A stretch of DNA of 64,000 nucleotides from Adiantum capillus-veneris (taxonomy: Eukaryota; Streptophyta; Polypodiopsida; Polypodiales; Pteridaceae). The stretch's first letter is position 1, and every line of letters starts with the position of its first letter. The notes beneath the pieces were generated by a model. It saw nothing but the letters and a program-made list of their open reading frames with translations, did no database searches and had not been told where the DNA came from. The position numbers and the translations under genes were made by a program. The DNA is taken from the NCBI GenBank assembly GCA_014529385.2, contig CM043953.1:109002549-109066548 (forward strand). The letters are read 5' to 3'. Shown here in pieces: positions 10,861 to 22,452 of this stretch.

Positions 10861-11230
10861 GTAAATACATATGGGGGTTGATACATCATGGGTGACATGG
10901 ATGAAAGAAGGGCGGTGGGGGGCCATATGCTCTAGGAGGAAACAAAGGTCGTGCCAATGAGGGAAGTGCACCAAATGGTGGGGGAACTCCTCCAAATGGT
11001 AGAGGGTACAAACTATATGTGAAAGAGGCAATAGGTAGTGAAAGAGGCAATGGATCAACTCCAGGCGGGGCCTCAGATGTGGAGGTAATGAATGCACTGG
11101 GAGACGATCGAGTTGCACACCATGCCAAAACTAGGGCCGTGAAAGTGGGATACGGTGCTGCTACTGCCCCGCCCTGACTGCTGAGTGGTGTCGAGAAAGG
11201 TGGGTCAAGCGGATGAAGTTGCTCGGACTC

Positions 11231-13914
11231 CTACTTCGGTTGCTCAGTTACCTGAGCTCTAACACTCCTATGAAACATCAATGTCGAGCCTAAATCGGAA
11301 GGTAGGCAATGAGCTGGCTCCAAACAAGCACTAAAAACTTCCCGATCCTTCTCACAACTGATGCAATGTGTACGTAGTAGTAAACATTGTGCTGCCAATG
11401 TCTCAACTCCTGTAAAACAATCCAACATAGCATCTCCCATGTCTGTGAAGGTACCTAGTAGCCATCTACAAAAAAAAAAGTAACCTTTAGATTTATTATA
11501 CCTATAATTTTATAGGAACAATCAGAAAAATCTCCAAAAAGTTTCTACCACTTGGCAAACGCTGGACTCCTCACAACACCTCTACGATAAGGCTGGCCCA
11601 TACGATCAAGCGTCCACTGTGTGGAATATGAACCTAGTAGCTTCATCCACAACATGTCGTCATCTGCAGAGAAGCCACGTACATTTGCTACAATCTCTCC
11701 ATCCGCTCGATCGTACCTCTGAAGCCGACACCCACCAGTTCTAGGGGGTGAAAAAATGACCAACAACAAAGTACCAACCTACAAATGGAAGTAAAACATT
11801 ATTTTTTGACATGCAAACATCGAAGTTACTATTCATTATCAAAACAAAAAAAAACCATACCCCCTCTAAATAGTCGTGAATAGTTGTACATTTAGACTCT
11901 GGCAGCCGTATGTACAATATTCTCAACAACTGGAAACCAGCTCCCTCTGCCTTCGAAGTGACAATGGAAAGATGTTCTGCACGACATGTCGCCACAACCA
12001 TGCCATTAACCAAAAGAAACTCGATTTCCAGAAGGAATGCAGCATCCACAAGCTCACTTGGCTCCATAAAGGAACCCCACCCATGCTAGCTGCATGTGGC
12101 CTAGTGTGTATGGGAAAGGCCATGTACACCAAATGTACGCCACCCAATCTCAATTTGGGGTTCATTTGCCTTGCTCTTGATAGAGAGCACAAGAATCTAC
12201 GTAGTGAATGCATAGAACTGCATGCAATCTTTGTTAGCACTAAAATTGTACACATAACTATGATTGTAAATTAGCATAGCTTACCTGTCATTGCACAACA
12301 CATCTGGAATAGCCTTTGCCAACTCTTTGGCACTAGCATGCACTACAAGGTGGTGTGGCTCTACATGCATATCTGTATGTAGCAACATAAGATCAATATA
12401 TCTTTCAAGAAATACTAAAGAGAACAACACAACATTAACCATTTTCACGTACCTGGATGGTTATCTCCTAAAACTTTGTCCATGTCTGATAGGTCCTCGT
12501 AGCCCTTCCATGTGATGGTGAACATGGAGGGGACTCCTGGATGCCCCCCACTGGTCTTGGAGTGAAGGATAGTGTCGGTAAACTGTGGCTCATAGCACCA
12601 AGGCTATGAGCACTATCGCTGACTTCTACAGAATACTCCGCAACCACATGCTCGCTCTCACTACCACTGGAAACTACAGCCCTCTTCTTTCTCTTCCCAC
12701 GTTGCTTGTCAGCCGGTTGTGCTTGCGAGTCTTTCTTTGAGGTTTGTTTCTTCTTGTCTGGTTTCTTTGATGTGTTTGGAGATAGACCATCCTCTATCAC
12801 AACCGCTTTCTTCTGTGATGCAGTATGCTCCGCTATTAATTAAAAAAGAACAGTTATTGAGCACATGTTGTATTGCTTCATGGCAAAGGTAAAAACTATA
12901 TAGAATGATACCTATGTATAAATCTTTCTCTTTGGGTGGGTACTCCTTGTCCCGGTAGTCCATCCACCAAGGACACTTGAGCCACGTTCCCTTTGGACGC
13001 AAGTCATCTATCCACTCGTCAAGATATAAGCCTGTCTCCTCTCTCTCCCACATGCACCATGCATCACTGGTGTGCTTGGAATAGGAAAGACAAGAGCATC
13101 TCTCCACCATCTACAGGACAGAACACAATGTTTTGAGCCACCAAGAACTAGATTAGTGTGTCCTACTACACTCTTAATTTGTCAATTAAAGATGTCAAAC
13201 TTGTACAACAAGCGTCGTGCCGTACAAGCAAAGTGGGGTTGCTCTTCGGGATCCTGTGTGGACTTGATCCGAGCACTCCACTTCTTGAAGGCCTTCTCAA
13301 AGTGCCTGCATCTGTATGTCAGTAATGTGTGGGCAGCTGTGCAACCATGCCTACCTTCAGCCTTCTCATGTTCGATAGAAACATCATGATTCTCGGGCTC
13401 CATTTTCTTGGCCATCTCAAGCACTCTCCTATAGCAAATAATAAGTCATAAGTTACATTATCGACAAATTGCTAGTTGATGCACATAATCACTAAATATA
13501 ACCTTTACAATTTCCACCAATACCCATGATATCGAAGCCACTGGATCCAATCCTTCTCCGTCAAACCGATGCCATTCTCCTTCAAGGATGCATCCAAGCC
13601 TTGGAACAAATCAAGCAAGCGGCACTGCCTAGCAAAGGAAAAGCGAGACTTATTTTTTATTGCTACATAATAAAACGAGAAATATATTAAATGATTTAAA
13701 TGACTTTTACTTACTCTTTCGAGCTAAAGCGTGCACGTGCAACCTCTGCCACTCCCGAGGGTGTCATTTTTGTGGTCTTCTCGCCCCAACCTGTAAATGA
13801 TATAAATTTCCGGAAAAAATCGTTGCCATTCTGTGGATTTTCAATGGTGGCTATCTCAAGCCCTTTGCACGTAAAGTATTGCTTCGTTTGAGATAGTGCT
13901 AGATTGATGTTTTC
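11231..13914 (-). pseudogene. Spliced gene of unknown function, 3' part (probably decayed)
   Basis: Minus-strand open segments are bounded by good GT/AG sites. Exons read as 13715-13914 (200 bp, FFRKFISFTGWGEKT...), 13628 to about 13510, 13428 to about 13179, 12912-13110, 12453-12832, 12285-12372, 11861-12239 and 11545-11778; an open segment at 11231-11440 may belong too. Codon phase carries across the first two exons, 13110-12912 into 12832-12453, and 12239-11861 into 11778-11545. The 12453-12832 product is Lys/Ser-rich (KKPDKKKQTSKKDS, KRKKR), which suggests a nuclear protein. In-frame stops near 13180 and 12200, and a likely frameshift at a G-run near 12547, argue for decay. The upstream part appears to continue at 15540-16731. 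I do not recognise the family. It could be a host gene or an unrecognised transposon gene. Confidence 0.5.
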
Positions 13915-14082
13915 CTATGATGGGTGCTTTTCACAAGCCAAGCTCCCATACCCCTCTTCTCTCGTCCCCACCCCATGAAAACCCCCTCTTAGGGAGGGAG
14001 TGATAAAAGGCATTGGAAAAAGTAAGAAAAAAATAAAGTATGATTATCTAAATATATAAGAAAGGTAAAATAGGCCACCTCA
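13915..14082. other. Intron sequence left of the LTR-like insertion
   Basis: Downstream in the gene's sense direction, this leads to an AG acceptor (CATCATAG before the exon starting at 13914). It is AT-rich with a T-rich tract on the minus strand. It appears to be the native remainder of the intron that received the LTR-like insertion. Confidence 0.35.
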
Positions 14083-14740
14083 TGCCTGCGGGGTAGCCCA
14101 TCCCCACCTTGCCTCCTTTTTCTTCACTGTTGCCCCGCTGGGTGTCCCTTTTCCTCTCCTCCACTCAAAAGGTCAACCCCCTCTCTCTTCCCCTTGTCCT
14201 TTCTCCTTTCTCTCTCCCCTCAAGCTACCCCACCTCTCACCAATAATGCATTATAACTCACCAATAATGCACCCCAACTCACATGCAACTTACCCTATCT
14301 TCCAAAATAGTATACCCCACCCACTCTTTCTCTCTCCTATCATATCCCATGACCCAAATACCCCCCTCTCTCTCTAAAGGGCGCCATGTCTCTTGTCTTG
14401 TAGCTAAATAACCCCCCCCACACTCACACACACTCAGTTTCACTGAAAAAGGTGCCCACAGACCCATCCCCACCTGATGGTTACCTGATTTTTCTTGTGT
14501 TCACACACATCTGCACACAGATTCACCTCTGAACACACTCCCCTCTTGTAATTACTTTATTCTCCATGTCACCTCTCACTTTTTTTCATCAACCCATCTC
14601 TCTCTCTTAGTCTCTCTCTCATGAGACTGCTGTTCTGGCACATATACACACAGCCAGACAAGTGGGGCCCACAGTCACATGGCCTATGTAGATAATGATT
14701 TCTTCATTTCTAAATTCTAGAATTTCTCCCCCCTCCTCCC

Positions 14741-14750
14741 CTATATAAAG
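14741..14750 (+). promoter_or_regulatory. TATA box of the intronic LTR
   Basis: CTATATAAAG lies about 670 bp before the U5 hairpin. A similar distance separates TATA-like CCTATAAATAG and hairpin in the LTR-like copy at 58.6-59.3 kb. Confidence 0.5.
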
Positions 14751-14780
14751 AGGGGTCACCATCCCACTAAATACACACAC

Positions 14781-14890
14781 ACCATCACCAAAGAGTACAC
14801 TATGCACTGTGTGTGCCTAGTGCACACACACACACACCATCACCAACGAGTACACTATGCACTGTGTGTGCCTAGTGCACACACACACAC
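14781..14890. repeat. Two-copy 55-bp direct repeat
   Basis: Two nearly identical 55-bp units begin ACCATCACCA at 14781 and 14836. Each holds ACTATGCACTGTGTGTGCCT and ends in a CA run. They lie just after the TATA box, so the duplication falls in the predicted transcribed leader. Confidence 0.85.
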
Positions 14891-15281
14891 ACCCACACCA
14901 TCACCATCACCGCAATCACCATGCTCATCTTGAGCATGATCTCTACACCCTTGGGCTATGGAAGATGAAGGGAAACTAAATGAAGGATGATGGCCATAAC
15001 CCTCGTGCGAGTCTTCGCCATCAACTCCCACCTATCCGCCATGTGCTCTACCACGCTCTCCCTTCTCATTCCCCTACCCTATGCTCCCCATTTCATCGCC
15101 TTATTCTCTAAATAAAGCTTGAGGTTTTGTGAGTATGTTTTCTTGCAATGTTTTGCCCATGTGAGGTGTGCGGAATCGCCACCTAGTCTTGTGTTTGGAG
15201 TGAGCTTGTGTATGTGTGAAGGGTGTGCGGATTCGCCATCCTTTTGTGGTGCCTAAGTACTAAGCCGCAATACCCCCTCCC

Positions 15282-15288
<7 letters not shown>

Positions 15289-15323
<35 letters not shown>
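15289..15323. repeat. (CT)n microsatellite
   Basis: Short pure CT tract inside the intronic LTR-like insertion. Confidence 0.9.
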
Positions 15324-15326
<3 letters not shown>

Positions 15327-15539
15327 TGATCTCATTCCCTTTCGTCTTCATCATTACTCCCAAGCATCCATCTCTCTTGGATGAAAACTTTGTTATGGTG
15401 GTGTGTTGTTTGCGTCCTAGCCGCTGAAGCTAGGTGGTGCCCCCTGTTTGCTTTACCATGACAGGCTCGAGGCGCGCCATTCGGTCCCCGGTGTTTTGGA
15501 GGCCGTCGGGGTTCGGGGTTCGCTTTGCTCCCGTCACCT

Positions 15540-16731
15540 CGTATGCGTCAGGTGCCAACTCGTAGTCAAAACTCCCTTTTGATGGCATCCCTTCCGTTTT
15601 ACCACTAAACATATGATCAAACTCTTCCTATCATTTTCCAAGGACTCAATCAAAATACACATAATAAGATTTTGCAATCAAAACATATTCTCATTTAGCA
15701 TTGGTTTAAAGCATACCTTCAAAAGTATTTGCGCAAGGGCATCCATTGGAAATTTTAGCCACTTTGACTTCTTTAGACCTCTAAAATTCAAAGCCCTTTC
15801 TGCTGCCAAATGCGCTCTTTCAGGGAATTTTTGCAAAAGTGAAGTAGGGTCCGCGAACCCTATATTTCTCATCATGAAAATATCATGAGCAGCTATGTGA
15901 GGCACTGAAACCCTCGTGGCCCTGTTTAACACTCGATTGTAATTTATATAGTTAAAAAATAAGATGCCTTTACATTCACAAAAAAAAATGGGCTCACCTA
16001 TTGATCATTCCCAAAACCAATAGAAACTCCGCTGTCTCATCCATGGGGCTGAAAATCAACTAGAACGCACTCCACCTTTGGTGCCTTCTCAATTGGGATG
16101 TCATTCTGGTCATCCATTGCATCCATGCCTCGAATCGATGATTACCATCCCAAATCACAAAGTACCTCTCGACCATGTGACTAAGCTCGGGGATTTGACG
16201 AAGCTCCTCATCCAAATCATATGACATTGCAAAATCCCTCGAAGCGTGACCACGACGAGAAAATTGTTTGTGATCCTCCCCAAGAATCCGTTCGCTAACA
16301 ATAAATCTTGCCATGGTTGGTTGGTAGCTTTTGTTTGCAATGGAGAATTGCAAATCGGCCACATGGTCATCATGCGTGCGGATGGCGGGGTTTGAAAGAA
16401 GTCAACATAGAGGCAAGCGTGGAAGTTTGCTATCGTATGGTACTCTATGAGAATCCACCTAGCCCAATGAAATGTGCTTGTCGACAACATTTCCAAACGA
16501 TTCATCTCTTACATCTTCAATAGCGGTACCTGTTTCCACACAAATACTGGGTCCGGCGCTTGATTGTCTTGTTCCATCCACTCTAGTTACGATGGACACA
16601 ATGCGATCTAAAGAACTCAAGGCTTGAGATTGTTCAATATCCTGTGTGCATAGCGGAGGGACTTCTTGTGACATAGTAACATCAACCTCATCCACGGAAC
16701 CAGTATATTTGGATTGATTTCTTGTTCTCAT
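15540..16731 (-). pseudogene. Spliced gene of unknown function, 5' part, with a DGNHR motif
   Basis: The ATG at 16729-16731 starts MRTRNQSKYTGSVDEVD. Further on, a frame reads YFVIWDGNHRFEAWMQW (motif near 16135-16150); DGNHR is characteristic of ParB/sulfiredoxin-like nucleotide-binding folds. An exon near 15925-15735 (NRATRVSVPHIAAHDIF ... MDALAQILLK) ends at a GTATGC donor. It joins in phase, across an intron of about 100 bp, to an exon reading EEFDHMFSGKTEG up to about 15540. Single-base frame changes around the DGNHR segment suggest decay or sequencing error. The last donor (GAG|GTGACG) straddles the boundary with the LTR-like insertion. Function is not known, and the ParB-fold link rests on one short motif. 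Confidence 0.5.
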
Positions 16732-16956
16732 GCTTGCGCTAAAGAATTAAAGAAGATAGATATAGGATGATCTATGGGAAATTGGAGGTAAGAGTTTGAG
16801 ATGTAAACAAGAGAAAACTTGACAGAGAGAAAGAGAGAGATCTGTGCAATAGAAGAAAATAGAGATGAGGAAAGTGAAAAGAGAAGGTCAATGCACTTTA
16901 TAAAGATTTCATTTTTATTTATTAATTTTAATTTTATAATTTTATTATTTTGTCCT
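16732..16956. other. AT-rich upstream sequence
   Basis: Upstream of the ATG at 16731 on the minus strand, this is AT-rich with TTTTATTTATTAATTTTAATTT near 16911-16940. It could hold the promoter of the minus-strand gene, but no clear TATA box can be assigned. Confidence 0.3.
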
Positions 16957-17459
16957 TGTGTGTGTGTGAGAGAGAGGAAGGTGAAGGTGTGTGTGTGTGT
17001 GTTGACGTGTGCGTGTGTGTGCGTTTGTGTGTTGGCGTGTGTGTGTGTGTATGTGTGTGCGCGTGCACGCGTGTGTGCATATCGTGGGCGTGTGCATGTG
17101 TGTCACACACACACACACGCTGGCGTTTGTGTGTGTGTGTGCACACACACGTGCTGCATGTAGGCACGTGTGCGTTTGTGTGCATATTGTGGGCATGTGC
17201 GTGTGTGTGTCACACATGCACACGTTGGCGTTTGTGTGTGTGTGTGTGCACACACATGCGTTGCATGGAAGTGCGTATGTGTGGTGTACACACACACACG
17301 CTGGCACACACACGCCAGTGTGTGTGTACACACACGTGTGCGCCTATGTGTGTGTGTTTGTGTGTGTGTGTGCACACATACGCGCCTTCGTGGCGCGTGT
17401 GTGTGTTTGTTCATACGCACACATACGCTTTTTGCAACATGTGTGTGTGGACACACACA
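16957..17459. repeat. Compound GT/CA-rich repeat
   Basis: Alternating GT and CA blocks carry interspersed GCGTTTGTGTG and TGTGTGCACACAC units of roughly 60-100 bp. Switches from GT to CA within one strand make many local inverted repeats. Val-Cys and His-Thr repeat frames on both strands are artefacts of this composition. Confidence 0.85.
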
Positions 17460-17850
17460 CGTGGCAGTCCACGTGGACACGAATGGCACCGCGTGTCCAT
17501 GTGGAATTGCCACGTGTACCTTCGGGCGCGGACGGTACACGTGGCATGCAATGTGGCCACACAGACTCGTGTCGGCCACGTGGCTTGCCACGTGTACTCC
17601 ATTGGGTGACAGTAATCGTGGCACACCATGTGGCGCGTTTCTAGGCACCACATGGCATGACAAGTGTACTATCGACCACCGATAGTACACGTGGCAGGCC
17701 ACATGGCCGACGCGCTACCTGCGTGGCAGTGCACGTGGCTGCGTGGCCTGCCACCTGTACCATTGGCTAACGACGGTACACATGGACACGCGTGGCCAGC
17801 GTGGCCAGCGTGTCCACATGGACTGCCACGTGTGTGTCGTCCATGCGTAG
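17460..17850. repeat. Array of CACGTG-containing inverted repeats
   Basis: CACGTG occurs about eight times in 390 bp, mostly as CCACGTGTAC or GTACACGTGG. Pairs of these face each other: CCACGTGTACC with GGTACACGTGG at about 17511-17545 (13-nt loop), AGTGTACTATCG with CGATAGTACACG at about 17663-17694 (5-nt loop), and CCACCTGTACC with GGTACACATGG at about 17751-17785. The spacing is close to 80 bp. No coding sequence. Confidence 0.75.
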
Positions 17851-18017
17851 AAAGTAGCTCTGATGGACTAAACACTCCACGCACTAACCTTGCGGAGAGC
17901 AAGAATGGTAGTTGGATAGCAGGGGAGGGTTTTCGTAAACGCATTTTATTATATGATGCATGTACAACCAACCTTGCGAATTCCATCTTATAGAGCATAA
18001 AGGCCATTTCGTACAGT

Positions 18018-19014
18018 AATTGAAAACACATTGGGAAGGGTCCATCAATACAAAAGCTTACAGAAGGCCATGAAAAACGTCTTAGCCAAGTAATAAGAGC
18101 AGTGAATGCGGCTACTGAGGGCACTCCAATGTATAAACAACCAACTCCATTAACAGGAGATAAGGAGACATCAAGGCAAAAACACAAGCCAAATGAGGTT
18201 ATCAACGTGGAAGATGATGCATCGCATAGGCCTGAGTACAGCTTGATCACCAAAGATCGCAAGAAGTGTGTAAGACCACGTAAGATCAACTTTGCAGAAG
18301 AAGGGATATGACAAACCCCAAAATGAAGTATAGGTTCTGGTGGGCAGTATGTAGTTGAGCGGAAGGTCAATGAGGAAATGTGGGCCATACGCCAAACTCC
18401 ACAAGGTAGTAGGGTCACATGTAGCGGCACGCCAAGAGGAGGACGCAGGTGTGAATGCAGTATAGCAGGTTTTAGCCTTGGTATACCAGCCCCATCTTTT
18501 GAAGGATATAGAAAACATACAAATGGTGTGGTGCGTCAATGGTTTTGGTTTTGTCCGGATCATGTCTTGCATTGCCATATAGTAGACCAAAACATTGAGC
18601 CGCAGCCTCATCATCCACCACACACTTGGCCCGTGCATGTAGGCACCAACCTATCGAAGGATGAGGTGCAAATATTGCATGAAGGGGGGGTATCAAGTGG
18701 AGCTCAGCAAAGAAGGAGTATCTAATGTAATTCCAGGTGCTCCTGCACAAAATATGACAAACTCTCCTTTCAAGTCAAAATACACATCCACTCTTGAAGG
18801 CAGTATAAGAGCCACAGTGCGAGATGGTCTCCATGTACGGTATCGGACTTCCATTTTCGAGGATGCTGCTCACAAGATCAGTTTAGCACTAGCCCTGAGA
18901 GCGAAGGTCATAGAAGAGATATGCGTAGCAGATGGTGTTAACGAGGTCTTCAAAGTAGAGACCAAAAGTGAAGATGGTCATGTCGGGATGTACAAAGTTT
19001 GTATTAGCAACTAG
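18018..19014 (+). pseudogene. Unidentified coding remnants
   Basis: Three protein-like plus-strand segments follow one another: about 18018-18311 (TEGHEKRLSQVIRAVNAATE ... KINFAEEGI), 18378-18725 (Cys/His/Trp-rich, including FWFCPDHVLHCH) and 18661-19014 (ending EVFKVETKSEDGHVGMYKV). They differ in frame and are separated by stops. They could be exons or decayed parts of one gene. The Cys/His cluster hints at zinc binding, but no family is recognised. Confidence 0.3.
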
Positions 19015-20112
19015 CCATCGTGCACATGTCCAAACTTCATGGAACGGGTGTCAAAGCAAAAACCATATCTTGCATGTAAACATTTGTATTTTATTTATTT
19101 GTGTGTGATAGGGCTAAGCCAAAATGAGAACATGTTTATCCATCAAGCAATCCTAGCAGATGTTGATATCTTCACGGCACTGAGCCGAAGCCAGACTTAT
19201 CCAGGCAAGGATGCATAGCATCTATCAATTCTCACTTTTTCTTAGTATGCTTTACCTACACAACTGTACTACATTCTAATTTTATCTTATGATGGCCACA
19301 TTTGGATACATTCATTTGCAGTTTTTTTCCATATTTGAGAAGTGGTTGTTTATGTCTCAAATTGTGTATAAAGTAATATAACATTTCCACAGTGGCTATA
19401 AATTGCCATAGCTTGAATTATTTTTGTGAAAGCATCCACTAGCTTCCTAGCACACCTCTCTCCGGCACTCGGCCACCCCCTACGCATATGGGACTTTGTA
19501 CCACCACGTGGCACTCTCTTGTGAGAGCACACTCCAAAGCCTTCAAAAACTCAAAATTACTTTTATAAAACCCCAAAAGTTTTTTTAAAAAATCATCTAT
19601 GCTTCCCCAATTTAAACTGCCTGCCAGTTGCCACCCGCCAATCCGATTCTCAAGCAGTCAAATATCGCTAAGAGGTAATGATCCAAACTTTTAGCTTACC
19701 AATCCATGCCGGCCTTCAAGATTTTCCAAGACCCCGAACTGAGGTGGCAAAAATCGGGAAAACCATCTGTGGTTAACTCCGGACAAATGCATCCAGCTTC
19801 TGTGACTTCATGCTCTTGGCTCTATTTGACATGCAATCAATTCCTCCTAGCTCCCTATGATGCATACCCTACTCTAGAACCTTGTCGAGGCTCAAAAGAC
19901 ACCAGATTGCATGATTCCCCATGTGGTCAGGTTGGCACCAGCCTAGCCCCCGGAAATACTTCAACTGATCATAAACTGCAATCCGTGGTTGTGATCTGCA
20001 ATCTAAAAGGACAGGTGGGCTCCATAAATAGAGCACTAGACGCCTTTACCATGACTTCCACTTGGACCACCTATCCCTAGATGCCCTATCCGGCAAGAAT
20101 CTGCCACATAAT
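19015..20112. other. No feature seen
   Basis: About 1.1 kb without a convincing frame, repeat or promoter, ending at the left target-site duplication (ATAAT, 20108-20112) of the copia element. Confidence 0.4.
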
Positions 20113-20435
20113 TGTAAAGAATGAGGATGCAAGAGAGCTACACAAGACAAGCACAAAGCACACAGAGATGGAAAGCTTCTTCTTCTTCTTCACAGAAAAG
20201 AGAGTACAAAAATGACTAAGTGCTAAAGCTGAAAAGTAGCACATATGTACATGCGGTCACTAAGTGTGAACTCGCTAGAAGCGTACTAGGCTGGCACTAT
20301 AAGTGTAGTCCAGCTATAGAATCACTGGCAGAGATCCTCCGTGTCGGTCACCTAATGCGCCAGTGAGTAAATGCCGTAAGCGGCCAAGACCTGTAGTGGA
20401 TGCCAGCTCAAGGTGTAGAGCTCGACATCTCAACA
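20113..20435 (-). repeat. 3' LTR of copia A copy 1
   Basis: 323 bp, identical to 24991-25313 at all but six positions. It is the downstream LTR in the element's orientation. Confidence 0.93.
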
Positions 20436-20449
20436 CTCCCCCTCGAGCT
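20436..20449 (-). promoter_or_regulatory. Polypurine tract of copia A copy 1
   Basis: On the minus strand this reads GCTCGAGGGGGAG immediately before the 3' LTR. It is the expected primer for plus-strand DNA synthesis. Confidence 0.7.
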
Positions 20450-22231
20450 CTGCATGTCGCAGAGTCCAAGCATAGTCCGGAAACGTCGAAGCTTCTCAGC
20501 TCCGAGGGCCTTGGTAAAGATATCTGCTATCTGCTCCTCTGTGCTACCGTAGACCAAGTCGATGTCGCCCGCCAACACTCGCTCTCAAACGTAGTGGTAA
20601 TGGACCTCTATGTGTTTGGTCCTAGCATGGAACACTGGGTTCCTAGCCAACTGCATGCTGCTGAGGTTGTCACAATCAATGACAATCTGCTGGTCCACCT
20701 GCACTCCCAAGTCCTCAAGTAATGTGCGTAGCCAAGCTACCTCGCACGCCGCAACTGTTGCACCTCTGTACTCGGCCTCTGTGCTCGATAAAGCAACCGT
20801 AGGCTGCTTTTTGCTGCTCCAAGTAACAGCAGCACTCCCAAAAGAGAACATGAAGCCACTCGTAGATCTCCTATCAACAATGCTACCTGCCCAATCTGCA
20901 TCTGTATACCCATACAATGCTAATGGCATATCTGCTGCATAGAACAATGCGTAGTCAAGAGTCCCTTGCACATACCTAAGTGTGCGTCGTACTCCATCCA
21001 AATGTGTCTTCCTCAGAAGCTGCATGAACTGACTCTCCAAGCCTACTGTGTAGCTCAAGTCTGGCCTCGTGATAGTCAAGTAGATTAGACTACCCACAAT
21101 CTTCCTGTACATGTTGACATCCTCAACAACATCACCCTTCTCTGCACTCAGCTTTGCATTCACATCCAAGGGAATAGAAATTGGCTTACAATCAGCCATA
21201 CCATACTTTGACAACATGTCCAAAGCATATTGTCTCTGTGACAGCCATACACCCTCTGGAGTCGTGATCACCTCAATGCCAAGAAAGTAGCGCAACTCGC
21301 CCAAATCTTTCATTTCAAACTCCTGTTTGAGAAGACCCTTCACATGGTCAATCTCCATAGCATTGTCACCCACAATAATAAGGTCATCTACATATATGGT
21401 AATGACCACAATCCCCACATCACTCTCACGTACATAGAGTGAATGATCAGCATGAGCTCTCCTAAAACCAATACGGACAAGATACTTGGCAATCCTGTCA
21501 TACCATGCTCTGGAGCCCTGCTTCAAACCATACAAAGCTTTGAGAAGCCTGCATACATAATCTGGGTAACCTGGATCGACATAACCAGGTGGCTGATCCA
21601 TATACACTTCCTCTTGCAACTCACCATTCAAGAAGGCATTCTTTACATCCATTTGATGCATAATCCATCCTCTAGATGCAGCCACTGCTATGACAGCTCT
21701 CACAATCGTCATCTTTGCCACTAGAGCAAAGGTCTCCTCATAGTCTATGCCATACGTCTTTGCATAACCCTTTGCGACCAGCCTTGCCTTGTGACGCTCA
21801 ATGTTACCATCAGCCTTATGCTTGGTTTTATACACCCATTTACAGCCAATAGCTTTCTTGCCACTTGGTAATGGCACCAACTCCCATGTGTCGTTTGCTT
21901 CCAATGTAGTCATCTCTTCATTCATTGCATCATCCCAATGCACATTTCCAACTGCATCCTCAAAACATGTGGGCTTCACATCCTGTATCACCTTAGCCAT
22001 GTAGGCTTGGTGATGCGCTAGATACCCATCATAAGTCAATTTTTGAACTGGATTTCTAACTCTATTAGATCTGCGTGGTCCTGGGTCACTCCTTTGCCCT
22101 CTAGCATCTTGTTGTACTTTCCTTACACCAGGTGTCCTGACAGCCAAAATTCCAAATTCCTCATCAAGACTTTGTTCAGAACCATTTGAATCCATGTCTA
22201 CATATGAAAAACCTGATGATGCATCAGCCAT
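20450..22231 (-). pseudogene. pol: Reverse transcriptase and RNase H, copia A copy 1
   Basis: A long frame of 548 codons (22231-20585) holds the copia-type reverse transcriptase: 'TWELVPLPSGKKAIGCKWVYK' near residues 114-134, 'MDVKNAFLNGELQEEVYM' near 195, and the catalytic YVDD (ITIYVDDLIIVG) near 277-288. The RNase H part follows with 'DADWAGSIVDRRSTSGFMF', 'SSTEAEYR' and 'HARTKHIEVHYHYV'. The frame is cut by a TGA where copy 2 has CGA (Arg). The remaining C-terminal part runs on to about 20450, next to the polypurine tract. It is the most intact pol segment of this family here, separated by a frameshift from the integrase region upstream. Confidence 0.9.
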
Positions 22232-22452
22232 AAAGGGAGGTTCATCAACCTTTTCCTTTCCTTTTCGTGATACATTCCCTATACCTGTTGGTGGAGTACC
22301 TGCGTACGTAGTCTACCATTCCATGGTTTCTCAACAGAGCCACGAGAAGAGGACTCTTGTGGTCCACTCAAAACCTGTGACTGTGGCCTCACATTTTGTA
22401 CAACCACATCATCTTTTACATCAGCCCCAATAGTGCCATGTGCATTACTGTA

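Larger units (their letters stand above)
14083..15536 (+). mobile_element. Solo-LTR-like insertion in an intron
   Basis: The segment starts TGCCTGCGGGG and ends GCTCCCGTCA. Its last 120 bp align with the ends of the LTR-like repeats at 2.76-2.88, 36.80-36.92 and 45.90-46.02 kb, including the hairpin plus TGGTGCCCC motif (15416-15434). A TATA box lies at 14741-14750. Flanks are CCTCA (left) and CCTCG (right), a 4 of 5 match. It lies between exon-like segments of a minus-strand gene, opposite in orientation. The 3' end is well supported by homology. The 5' boundary depends on the imperfect duplication. Confidence 0.5.

Noticed and set aside
16957-17700. Overlapping 170-220 codon frames rich in Cys-Val or His-Thr on both strands
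   Set aside because: They follow from the GT/CA repeat. All frames on both strands are open, and no domain is present.
17669-18430. 253-codon minus-strand frame
   Set aside because: It runs from CACGTG repeats into a region whose plus strand reads more like protein. No recognisable domain and no splice or promoter support.
18661-18720. BED-type zinc finger of a hAT transposase (CKYC)
   Set aside because: Only one CxxC is present. The His pair and following hAT domains are absent.
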